Below, piece by piece: positions 1-5,106 of a DNA stretch of 5,106 bases. The DNA lies in the NCBI GenBank assembly GCA_025352305.1, contig JANXTQ010000258.1, positions 1 to 5,106 on the forward strand, written 5' to 3'. Source of the stretch: Actinomycetes bacterium. Its GTDB lineage: Bacteria; Actinomycetota; Acidimicrobiia; Acidimicrobiales; RAAP-2. A program made the translations under genes and the position numbers. The notes under the pieces were generated by a model. The model did not search any database and was not told where the DNA came from. It was given only the letters and a program-made list of their open reading frames with translations. The stretch's first letter is position 1. Each line of letters opens with the position of its first letter.

Positions 1-1646
1 TTCAGGAGTCCGCACTTCCTGACGCCCTCAATGGGCGTGACGTTGTAGGAAAGGCTCCGACCGGGTCGGGCAAGACCTTGGCTTTTGGACTCGCGCTGAT
101 TACTCGTACGCCCAAGGCGAGCGCCCGACGACCGCTGGGTCTCGTGCTGGTTCCGACCCGCGAGCTCGCGGCCCAAGTTCAAAAGGAACTGGGCCAGTTG
201 ACCCAGGACAATGGACGTCGCGTGTTGTGCATTTACGGAGGCACGTCGTACAACATTGCTCGCAAGGCTCTCTCCATGGGAGTTGACATTGTCGTGGCCT
301 GTCCTGGCCGACTCGAAGACATGCTCGAACAGCGTGCGTTGGATTTGAGTCAGGTCAAGACCGTCGTCGTTGACGAAGCCGACCGCATGGCTGACATGGG
401 TTTCTTGCCGGCTGTTCGTCGCATTGTTAGTCAGACTTCGTCTGACCGTCAGGTCATGTTGTTTTCGGCGACCATGGGTCCCGACGTTCAGTCGCTCGTG
501 CGTGAGTTCACCCACGACGCGGCCATTCACGACGTCGTCGGCACCGAAGAGCCGAGCGATGTAGACCACTTCTTTTGGAAGGTCCCGCGCGATCAGCGTT
601 CGGCCTACTGTGCCGAAATTGCCGACACGTACGACCGCGCAATTATTTTCACACGCACCAAGCACGGTGCCGATCGCCTCGCTCGCCAGTTGGAAGATCG
701 AGGAGTGTCGGCGGTGCCAATTCACGGTGACCGCACTCAAGCGCAACGTGAGCGAGCACTACGCAGCGTGAAAAATGGATCTATCCGCGTTCTTGTCGCG
801 ACCGATGTCGCCGCTCGCGGTATTCACATCGAAGCGCTTCCGTGTGTTGTTCACTTCGATCCTCCGGTTCAGGCAACTGACTATTTGCACCGTTCAGGTC
901 GCACCGGCCGCGCCGGCGCAACGGGTGTCGTCATTTCCCTCGTGGGCGAAGACGTCATTGGCCAGGTCAAGCGACTCCAAAAGGCGCTGGGATTCCCAGT
1001 AAATCTTGATGTCCCCGACAACGCTGTTGCACTTCGCCTCGGCGCCGTCGATGACGCCACCGCAGCAGAGCGCGTTGACGATCGTCCGTCAGGTAAATCG
1101 TCACGACCGGCGGCGCGCGGTTTCGAACGACGCGATTCACGCGATTCACGCGATTCACGCGATCGTCGACCCGAGCGCAGCGAGCGATCGTTTGAACGCC
1201 CCCGTGCTGCGGCGCCGCGTGCTGAGCGCAGCTTTGAGCGTCCGCACGCTGAGCGTTCCGCCAGTGAGCGCCCGTCCAACGAGCGCGCTCCATCTCGTGG
1301 ACGTGACGACAACCGTTTTGAACACAACGATCGTGCGAGCACCCGTCGGCGCGAAGACCGTTCCTCTGCACCCGCGCGCAGTGATCACTCGAGTGCGCGA
1401 AGCGGATCCAACGGCTCAGAGGCGGTCGTGAGCTTCTTTAACGATGCCAAGGGCTACGGCTTTGCTGTGGACTCCAAGGGCCAGGACCTTTTCATTCACT
1501 TCTCGAACATCATGGGTGACGGCTTTAAGACTCTTGAAGCCGGTCAGCGCGTTGCCTACGAAGCAGCAACTGGACTAGGGCCTCGAAGCGCGCAACGTGC
1601 GAGTCCTCGGCTCGCGCTCACGTCGCTAATAAAGTTGGACGCATGA
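1..1646 (+). CDS. DEAD-box ATP-dependent RNA helicase with C-terminal cold-shock domain (5' partial, frameshifted near 3' end)
   Basis: ATP-dependent RNA helicase that unwinds or remodels RNA; likely cytoplasmic, in ribosome assembly, mRNA turnover or cold adaptation. The frame is open to the left edge: the first full codon (base 3) is the Gln of the Q motif, so perhaps 20-40 N-terminal residues lie outside. All core motifs are visible: APTGSGKT (54-77), PTRELA (about 153-170), a CPGR variant of TPGR, DEAD (372-383), SAT (465-473), the motif V segment TDVAARG, and HRSGRTGR (888-911). After the RecA-like pair comes an Arg/Ser/Asp/Glu-rich linker (about 1075-1415), then a cold-shock domain from about 1416 with KGYGFAV (1449-1469) and DLFIHF (1485-1502). 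The CSD breaks off near 1578 and the frame runs on with an unrelated 23-residue tail to TGA 1644-1646. The TTG at 78 is inside motif I and is not a start. The exact ortholog (CsdA, RhlE or other) cannot be fixed. Confidence 0.95.
   Translation, partial: QESALPDALNGRDVVGKAPTGSGKTLAFGLALITRTPKASARRPLGLVLVPTRELAAQVQKELGQLTQDNGRRVLCIYGGTSYNIARKALSMGVDIVVACPGRLEDMLEQRALDLSQVKTVVVDEADRMADMGFLPAVRRIVSQTSSDRQVMLFSATMGPDVQSLVREFTHDAAIHDVVGTEEPSDVDHFFWKVPRDQRSAYCAEIADTYDRAIIFTRTKHGADRLARQLEDRGVSAVPIHGDRTQAQRERALRSVKNGSIRVLVATDVAARGIHIEALPCVVHFDPPVQATDYLHRSGRTGRAGATGVVISLVGEDVIGQVKRLQKALGFPVNLDVPDNAVALRLGAVDDATAAERVDDRPSGKSSRPAARGFERRDSRDSRDSRDRRPERSERSFERPRAAAPRAERSFERPHAERSASERPSNERAPSRGRDDNRFEHNDRASTRRREDRSSAPARSDHSSARSGSNGSEAVVSFFNDAKGYGFAVDSKGQDLFIHFSNIMGDGFKTLEAGQRVAYEAATGLGPRSAQRASPRLALTSLIKLDA
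1131..1163 (+). repeat. 9-bp tandem repeat encoding Arg-Asp-Ser in the helicase linker
   Basis: Three perfect tandem copies of CGCGATTCA (1131-1139, 1140-1148, 1149-1157) are followed by a partial copy, CGCGAT (1158-1163). The unit is a multiple of three, so it codes for RDS-RDS-RDS-RD and can change copy number without breaking the frame. It lies in an arginine-rich low-complexity linker (about 1075-1415) that also holds looser ERSFERP-like repeats. Such linkers are common in RNA-binding proteins and probably add non-specific RNA affinity; this role is inferred. Confidence 0.9.
1572..1629 (+). other. Frameshift in the helicase cold-shock domain; intact CSD end in the next frame
   Basis: The helicase frame reads into a normal cold-shock domain as far as the codons YEAATG (ending at 1574), then becomes unlike the family. 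Reading from 1579 in the +1 frame gives GLEARNVRVLGSRSRR and a TAA stop at 1627-1629. This matches the usual CSD ending (G-x-x-A-x-N-V-x-V). Removing one G from the GGG at 1578-1580 joins the two halves with a loop one residue short. Adding two bases there would restore the usual loop length. It may be a sequencing or assembly error or a true mutation. The repaired stop would leave 13 bp before the FKBP start. Confidence 0.85.
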
Positions 1647-2014
1647 GTTCGAAACCCTTAGTGGAACCCCACGTTGGTGATGCTCCCAGTGAGCTCGTCA
1701 TTGACGACATCGTGACGGGAGACGGCGACATTGCCCGGTCCGGTCAGACGGCAATTGTTCACTACGTCGGCGTGTCGGCGTCGACGGGTGAGCAGTTCGA
1801 TGCTTCGTGGGACCGAAACGAGACGTTCACATTTCCCCTCGGGGCCGGCCACGTGATCAAGGGTTGGGATGACGGTGTGCAAGGCATGGCCGTTGGTGGG
1901 AGGCGCCGTTTGGTGATTCCCGCGCACCTGGGCTACGGAGATCGTGGGGCCGGTGGCGTAATCGCTCCCGGAGAAACCTTGATCTTCGTTGTCGACCTGA
2001 TCGAGCTGCGCTAA
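1643..2014 (+). CDS. FKBP-type peptidyl-prolyl cis-trans isomerase
   Basis: Single-domain FKBP of 123 residues that speeds cis-trans isomerisation of X-Pro bonds and acts as a folding helper. No signal peptide or membrane segment is visible, so it should be cytoplasmic. The fold signature runs from about residue 35 to the end. Pocket residues seen are Tyr41 (VHYVG), Phe52-Asp53 (QFDAS), Phe64, Val71-Ile72 and Trp75 (VIKGWD), Tyr98 (LGYGD), Ile107 and Phe115 (LIFVVDL). These match FK506-binding proteins with no missing catalytic position. The 34-residue leader, with P-x-G-x-x-P-S-E-L, is typical of actinobacterial small FKBPs and supports the ATG at 1643. That ATG overlaps the helicase TGA as ATGA in the sequence as given. 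No strong Shine-Dalgarno precedes it (AAAGTTGGACGC), so translational coupling to the helicase is plausible. It meets the LON-domain gene tail to tail. Confidence 0.96.
   Translation: MSSKPLVEPHVGDAPSELVIDDIVTGDGDIARSGQTAIVHYVGVSASTGEQFDASWDRNETFTFPLGAGHVIKGWDDGVQGMAVGGRRRLVIPAHLGYGDRGAGGVIAPGETLIFVVDLIELR
2011..2014. other. Tail-to-tail 4-bp overlap of convergent genes (CTAA)
   Basis: The four bases CTAA hold both stop codons: TAA of the FKBP gene on the plus strand (2012-2014) and TAG of the LON-domain gene on the minus strand (complement of 2011-2013). There is therefore no intergenic space for a terminator, and each transcript must end inside, or read antisense into, the opposing gene. 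I saw no GC-rich hairpin with a T-tract next to the junction. Confidence 0.9.
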
Positions 2015-2646
2015 ACGCCTGCGTCCGGTGAAAGCTGGCGCATCAAGTCCCCGTAGCGCTCACAACAAATTTCGCCGAGCATTCGCAGCCGAGCGTCACA
2101 GCTAACTGCTTTGAGTAACTTCAGCTGATCCAAGGTGGCCGTGGGCGTTAGCGCACACAACTGCCACGCGCGCACGCAGGTCTGATCTGACATCGCGCAG
2201 TCGACTTCGACACAACTATCGGGGTGCATTTCACTATGCAAATTGCGTAGTGAACGAACGGCCGCCTCCGTCGAGCGAAGTAGGCCCGGATCGCTCGGAA
2301 CTTCGTCGGTAACCATGAGTTCAACAATCGCGCGGGGATAGGGATCATCCTGCAGCCACTCCACCACGCGAATGCGTTCGTGGCCGTCAACGACCAGCAT
2401 GCATCGTCCGTCAGAAAAGGGAAACACGGCTTCGAGTTGCACCACGGTGCCAACGTCTACTCGCACGTCGCCACCGCCGATTTCGGATCCGTGTGCGATC
2501 AGGCATATTCCGAATCGTCCGTCACCAGCGTGAACGTCGTCGACGAGTTGACGATAACGAGTTTCGAATACGTGAAGTGGAACTCGCTGGTGAGGAAAAA
2601 CCACGCTGGACAGCGGAAACATCGGTAGCTCAAATGTTCCGCTCAC
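2011..2646 (-). CDS. LON substrate-binding (N-terminal) domain protein
   Basis: Stand-alone 211-residue protein with the LON N-terminal, PUA-like fold and no AAA+ or protease domain. Residues 6-32 carry the family opening: LPMFPLSSVVFP, then VPLHVFETRY. The sheet continues through FGICLIAHG (46-53), VGTVVQLE (65-72) and a DGHERIRV segment (88-94). A helical C-terminal part follows from about residue 121. Proteins like this are widespread in actinobacteria. Their role is unproven, with substrate recognition for proteolysis only a guess. The start is GTG at 2646-2644: an in-frame TAG lies four codons upstream, and the only nearby alternative (ATG, residue 9) would cut into the conserved LPMFPL. 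No clear Shine-Dalgarno is visible. It lies 60 bp after rdgB and is probably the last gene of that unit. Nine cysteines, seven of them within residues 145-195, are unusual. Confidence 0.9.
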   Translation of the reverse strand: MSGTFELPMFPLSSVVFPHQRVPLHVFETRYRQLVDDVHAGDGRFGICLIAHGSEIGGGDVRVDVGTVVQLEAVFPFSDGRCMLVVDGHERIRVVEWLQDDPYPRAIVELMVTDEVPSDPGLLRSTEAAVRSLRNLHSEMHPDSCVEVDCAMSDQTCVRAWQLCALTPTATLDQLKLLKAVSCDARLRMLGEICCERYGDLMRQLSPDAGV

Positions 2647-2706
2647 GAATTCACACTAAACAGCCCGTGAGCGTCATCGTGCAATTCGCGCGAGGGTGGC
2701 GAACGT

Positions 2707-3294
2707 CTAGCGCTGCGCCAACGCTTCAAAGAGAGCACGAAAGGCGTTGCCGCGGTGGCTGAGCGCGTGCTTTTGTTGCGGCGTCAACTCCGCGAGAGTT
2801 CGCCCGCGCGTGTCGTCGGGAATGAATATGGGGTCATAGCCAAAGCCATTGGTTCCGCAGGGCGCTGTAGCAATCGTTCCGTGAAGTTCGCCGTCCACAA
2901 CGAACCACGAATCGTCCGGATACGCCACGGCCGCTACCGTTCGAAATCGTGCCGTGCGCAGCGCAGGCGCAACGTCCTTCAGTGCGTCAATCAGTTTGAT
3001 GACGTTGTCTTCGTACGTGGCACTCTCGCCGGCGTAACGAGCCGAGTAGACGCCGGGTTGTCCATCTAACGCATCAACGAACAGTCCGGTGTCATCGGCA
3101 ATCGCCGCTACTCCGGTCGCCGCGACGAGTGCTCGCGCCTTTAACAACGCATTGTCTTCTAGAGTCTCGCCGTCTTCAATTACGTCGGCCACGTCAGTCG
3201 GTCGCTCGAGCAGTGTGACGTCTAAAGAGGAGAGGATCTCACGAATCTCGAGCACCTTGTCGGGGTTCGCGGTCGCGAGAATAAAACTCGCCAC
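2707..3294 (-). CDS. rdgB: XTP/dITP diphosphatase (RdgB/HAM1 family)
   Basis: Non-canonical purine NTP pyrophosphatase: it hydrolyses dITP, ITP and XTP to the monophosphate plus pyrophosphate, so that deaminated purines stay out of DNA and RNA. At 195 residues it is full length for the family (E. coli RdgB is 197). Signatures in order: ATANPDK (7-13, nucleotide-binding T-x-N-x-x-K), GETLEDNALLKA (42-53, with Glu43 and Lys52), ADDTGL (66-71, the acidic metal/catalytic pair Asp67-Asp68), GVYSARYAG (81-89), GTNGFGYDPIF (147-157) and SHRGNA (179-184, where many homologs have SHRGKA). The start is GTG at 3294-3292, only 2 bp after the rph stop, with no Shine-Dalgarno of its own, so it is probably coupled to rph. 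The rph-rdgB pair is widely conserved in Gram-positive bacteria. Confidence 0.96.
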   Translation of the reverse strand: MASFILATANPDKVLEIREILSSLDVTLLERPTDVADVIEDGETLEDNALLKARALVAATGVAAIADDTGLFVDALDGQPGVYSARYAGESATYEDNVIKLIDALKDVAPALRTARFRTVAAVAYPDDSWFVVDGELHGTIATAPCGTNGFGYDPIFIPDDTRGRTLAELTPQQKHALSHRGNAFRALFEALAQR

Positions 3295-3296
3295 GT

Positions 3297-4046
3297 CTAT
3301 CGCTTGAGTGGTGGTACGGCGAGAGTCTCGCGCTGAGCAATATGGATGGCGGCAATACCCGCTTCGGCAAGTTCGAGTAGTTGGTCGAGCTCGGAGCGTG
3401 AAAACGCCTCCTGCTCGGCCGTTCCCTGGACCTCTACGAATCGACCGGACGCGGTCATCACGACGTTCATGTCGGTCTCGGCGCGAGAGTCCTCCTCGTA
3501 AGGCAGGTCGAGCATTGCGACACCGTCAATGATTCCCACCGAAATAGCCGCCACCGATTCGCTCAGCGCATGCTCACTGATCGTGCCTGCAATAACCAGG
3601 CGACTGATCGCGTCGTGCAGCGCCACGTATCCCCCACATATTGCTGCGGTCCGTGTTCCTCCATCGGCCTGCAGCACGTCGCAGTCGACGGTGATCTGGA
3701 TGTCGGGCAACAGTGAGAGATTGGTAACAGTTCGCAGTGAGCGCGCAATCAATCTTTGGATCTCCTGCGTACGACCCGACTGCTTGCCCTTGGCTGCTTC
3801 GCGACTCGCGCGCTCGGGGGTTGAACCGGGCAACATGGAGTACTCCGCGGTCACCCATCCCTTGCCGGTTCCGCGCAACCATCGAGGAACGTCTTCTTCA
3901 ATGGAGGCCGTGCACAGCACGCGCGTTCGACCGAAGCTAACCAGGACACTTCCAGCGGCCATGTCGGTGAAATCACGCACAAAACTGAGTGGTCGTGCTT
4001 CGTTCACGCGACGTCCGTCGGCGCGAATGATCTCGTTGCTCGTCAT
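3297..4046 (-). CDS. rph: Ribonuclease PH
   Basis: Phosphate-dependent 3'-to-5' exoribonuclease that trims extra bases from tRNA precursors, releasing nucleoside diphosphates; normally a hexamer in the cytoplasm. With the start chosen here it has 249 residues (E. coli RNase PH is about 238). Signatures: RADGR near the N-terminus (8-12), [13 protein letters not shown] (57-69), [14 protein letters not shown] (87-100, holding the phosphate-binding Arg92), [17 protein letters not shown] (120-136), the acidic LDLPYEEDS (179-187, Asp180 and Asp186) and FVEVQGTAE (203-211). The open frame extends to a GTG at 4070, but the ATG at 4046-4044 is preferred. It has AAGGAG four bases upstream and gives the family's usual N-terminus, whereas the extra eight residues (MARRRRSF) are the translated ribosome-binding site. 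It lies 42 bp after cysM and 2 bp before rdgB. Confidence 0.96.
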   Translation of the reverse strand: MTSNEIIRADGRRVNEARPLSFVRDFTDMAAGSVLVSFGRTRVLCTASIEEDVPRWLRGTGKGWVTAEYSMLPGSTPERASREAAKGKQSGRTQEIQRLIARSLRTVTNLSLLPDIQITVDCDVLQADGGTRTAAICGGYVALHDAISRLVIAGTISEHALSESVAAISVGIIDGVAMLDLPYEEDSRAETDMNVVMTASGRFVEVQGTAEQEAFSRSELDQLLELAEAGIAAIHIAQRETLAVPPLKR

Positions 4047-4050
4047 GAAA

Positions 4051-4056
4051 CTCCTT
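4051..4056 (-). promoter_or_regulatory. Shine-Dalgarno site of rph
   Basis: CTCCTT on the plus strand reads AAGGAG on the gene strand and sits four bases before the ATG at 4046-4044. It is the clearest ribosome-binding site in the window, and it decides the rph start against the upstream GTG at 4070, whose frame would run through the site itself. Confidence 0.85.
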
Positions 4057-4088
4057 CGTCGTCGCGCCACGCTAGTGGAGACCAGGAG

Positions 4089-5054
4089 TTAGAAGTAGAT
4101 GATGCGTTTCGCGCGCTCGACTACCTCATCAATGTCGTCAGTCCACGCGCCCGTGGAGAGGTACTTCCAACCATCGTCACACGCAATGGTGACAATGGTT
4201 GCTTCTTGATCGTCGCCAATGCTCTCGGCGCAGCGCACCGCGCCCGCCATGATGGCTCCCGACGATATTCCGACGAAGAGACCCAACCCCGCCAACTTCC
4301 TCGTCCACTCAATGGACTCTTTGGGACGAACAATCACTTTTCGATCGAGCAACTGCGCGCCGCCTTGATCAGAAAAAATGGGCGGCACGTACCCGTCGTC
4401 GAGATTTCTCAGTCCGTCCACCATTTCACCCGACGGAGGTTCAATGGCCCAGATTTGAACTTCAGGCTTGTTCTGCTTGAGAAAGTGACCAACACCCATC
4501 AACGTGCCCGAGGTCCCGAGTCCGGCCACGAAGTGAGTAATTTCCGGTACGTCCGCCAAGATTTCGGGGCCAGTGTGTTCGAAGTGCGCGCGGGGATTTG
4601 CCGGATTCGCGTACTGGTACAAAAAAACCCACTCGGGATTTTGCGTGGAGAGTTCCTGGGCGAGTCGAACGGCACCGTTTGATCCCTCCGAACCGGGTGA
4701 GTCAATAATTTCTGCTCCCCAGACTTCGAGGAGTTGACGCCGTTCGGGCGAAACATTGGCGGGAAGCACCACCTTGAGGTGATAGCCGCGCAGGCGACAG
4801 ACCATCGCGAGGGCTATGCCGGTGTTGCCGCTGGAGGGCTCGATGAGGATCTGACCGGGCTTTCCGAGCACCAGTGTGCCGTCGCGCTCCGCTGATTCAA
4901 TGAGCGAGAGAGCCACTCGATCTTTTACCGATCCCGCAGGATTTCGTCCTTCGAGTTTGCACCAAATTCGTACGTTGGGCTTCGGTGACAATGAGCTGAC
5001 GTCGACAACCGGAGTGGAGCCAATGAGCTCGAGTACCGAGGCGTACCTCGTCAC
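4089..5054 (-). CDS. cysM: O-phosphoserine sulfhydrylase / cysteine synthase CysM (CysO-dependent type)
   Basis: PLP-dependent beta-replacement enzyme of fold type II, 321 residues. Homologs in M. tuberculosis (Rv1336, 323 residues) use O-phosphoserine and the thiocarboxylate of the sulfur carrier CysO to make cysteine. Visible features are the PLP lysine Lys44 in NPAGSVKDR, SSGNTG (74-79), the phosphate loop GTSGT (180-184), GISSGA (262-267) and GWKYLSTGA (295-303). Arg216 in GLRN aligns with Arg220 of the M. tuberculosis enzyme, which I recall as the residue selecting O-phosphoserine over O-acetylserine. The MTRY start and the QYANPAN and EITHFVAGLGTSGTLMG segments also follow CysM closely. 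GTG at 5054-5052 is the only possible start: a stop lies at 5099-5097 in the same frame with no other start between. It overlaps the cysO stop as GTGA, which implies translational coupling. Substrate choice is inferred from homology and context. Confidence 0.94.
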   Translation of the reverse strand: MTRYASVLELIGSTPVVDVSSLSPKPNVRIWCKLEGRNPAGSVKDRVALSLIESAERDGTLVLGKPGQILIEPSSGNTGIALAMVCRLRGYHLKVVLPANVSPERRQLLEVWGAEIIDSPGSEGSNGAVRLAQELSTQNPEWVFLYQYANPANPRAHFEHTGPEILADVPEITHFVAGLGTSGTLMGVGHFLKQNKPEVQIWAIEPPSGEMVDGLRNLDDGYVPPIFSDQGGAQLLDRKVIVRPKESIEWTRKLAGLGLFVGISSGAIMAGAVRCAESIGDDQEATIVTIACDDGWKYLSTGAWTDDIDEVVERAKRIIYF

Positions 5055-5106
5055 GCCACGGCCCCGCCCGCCACCGCCGGTAGCAGGCTCACTTCGTCAC
5101 CCGATG
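5051..5106 (-). CDS. cysO: CysO/ThiS/MoaD-like sulfur carrier protein, C-terminal fragment (gene runs past the window edge)
   Basis: Only the last 17 codons are inside the window (5104-5054, stop TGA at 5053-5051). They read SGDEVSLLPAVAGGAVA. The segment GDEV-x-LLPAVAGG is the characteristic end of the ubiquitin-like sulfur carriers CysO, ThiS and MoaD, whose terminal glycine is converted to a thiocarboxylate that gives sulfur to the partner enzyme. Its position just before a CysM-type enzyme, with the stop overlapping the cysM start as GTGA, makes CysO the best identity. What is odd is that the protein does not end at Gly-Gly but carries three more residues, Ala-Val-Ala. The other two frames on this strand stop within the same 56 bases (at 5091-5089 and 5099-5097), so the frame is clear. 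Length and N-terminus are unknown. Confidence 0.82.
   Translation of the reverse strand, partial: SGDEVSLLPAVAGGAVA

Noticed and set aside
881..1431. Several long open frames on both strands opposite or beside the helicase linker
   Set aside because: They are arginine/serine-rich shadows caused by the biased, repetitive composition of the linker. None resembles a known family, and all lie inside the helicase gene.
1572..1583. Programmed +1 frameshift at GGA-CTA-GGG-C
   Set aside because: It only loosely resembles known +1 heptamers. The CTA-decoding tRNA would pair poorly after slipping, and no stop codon or stimulatory Shine-Dalgarno-like element sits at the right place. A simple indel is more likely.
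2647..2706. Possible inverted repeat (GAATTGCAC / GTGTGAATTC) between rdgB and the LON-domain gene
   Set aside because: Pairing is interrupted after five bases by mismatches, there is no T-tract, and the spacing does not suit a terminator or a clear operator.
3529..4092. 187-codon plus-strand open frame opposite rph
   Set aside because: It is antisense to a clearly conserved RNase PH gene, and its translation shows no recognisable domain. It is a by-product of the third-position bias of rph.
4621..4627. Run of seven A's (T's on the coding strand) inside cysM as a slippage site
   Set aside because: The frame stays intact on both sides and matches CysM (WVFLYQY), so nothing suggests a frameshift here.
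5051..5106. Direct in-frame fusion of CysO to CysM
   Set aside because: Careful reading puts the two in different frames: cysO ends at TGA 5053-5051, overlapping the GTG start of cysM, so they are separate proteins.

Overview
The window reads as ordinary, densely packed chromosomal DNA of a moderately high-GC bacterium, most likely an actinobacterium. The best evidence is the minus-strand cluster: the tail of a CysO-like sulfur carrier, a CysM-type O-phosphoserine sulfhydrylase, RNase PH (rph) and an RdgB/HAM1 nucleotide pyrophosphatase. From memory, Mycobacterium tuberculosis has the same order (mec-cysO-cysM ... murI ... rphA-Rv1341), so the block looks like a compacted version of that locus. 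The FKBP and the helicase also have an actinobacterial look. A lineage such as Acidimicrobiia is possible, but this window alone cannot fix it.

Layout. Plus strand: a DEAD-box RNA helicase, cut at its 5' end by the window edge exactly at the Q-motif glutamine, runs from base 3 to base 1646. It carries an arginine-rich disordered linker and a C-terminal cold-shock domain (CSD). It is followed at once by a small FKBP-type peptidyl-prolyl isomerase (1643-2014). Minus strand, read right to left: cysO tail (5106-5051), cysM (5054-4089), rph (4046-3297), rdgB (3294-2707) and a LON-substrate-binding-domain protein (2646-2011). The two strands converge at 2011-2014, where the FKBP and LON-domain genes share four bases. 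No non-coding stretch is longer than about 60 bp. No tRNA, rRNA, CRISPR, mobile element or convincing intrinsic terminator was seen.

The minus-strand genes are tightly spaced (4-bp overlap, 42 bp, 2 bp, 60 bp) and look like one transcription unit. CysO and CysM make cysteine from O-phosphoserine using a protein-bound thiocarboxylate. RNase PH trims tRNA 3' ends, and RdgB removes deaminated purine nucleotides. The link between the cysteine genes and the RNA/nucleotide genes appears to be shared housekeeping synteny rather than one pathway.

Two points deserve attention. First, the cysO reading frame does not end at the Gly-Gly needed for thiocarboxylation. It continues with Ala-Val-Ala before a stop that overlaps the cysM start, which implies a precursor needing proteolytic maturation. 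Second, the helicase's CSD is interrupted by a frameshift near 1575-1581. The missing end of the CSD is intact in the next frame and stops at 1627-1629, so the apparent 4-bp overlap with the FKBP gene is probably a by-product of the frameshift.
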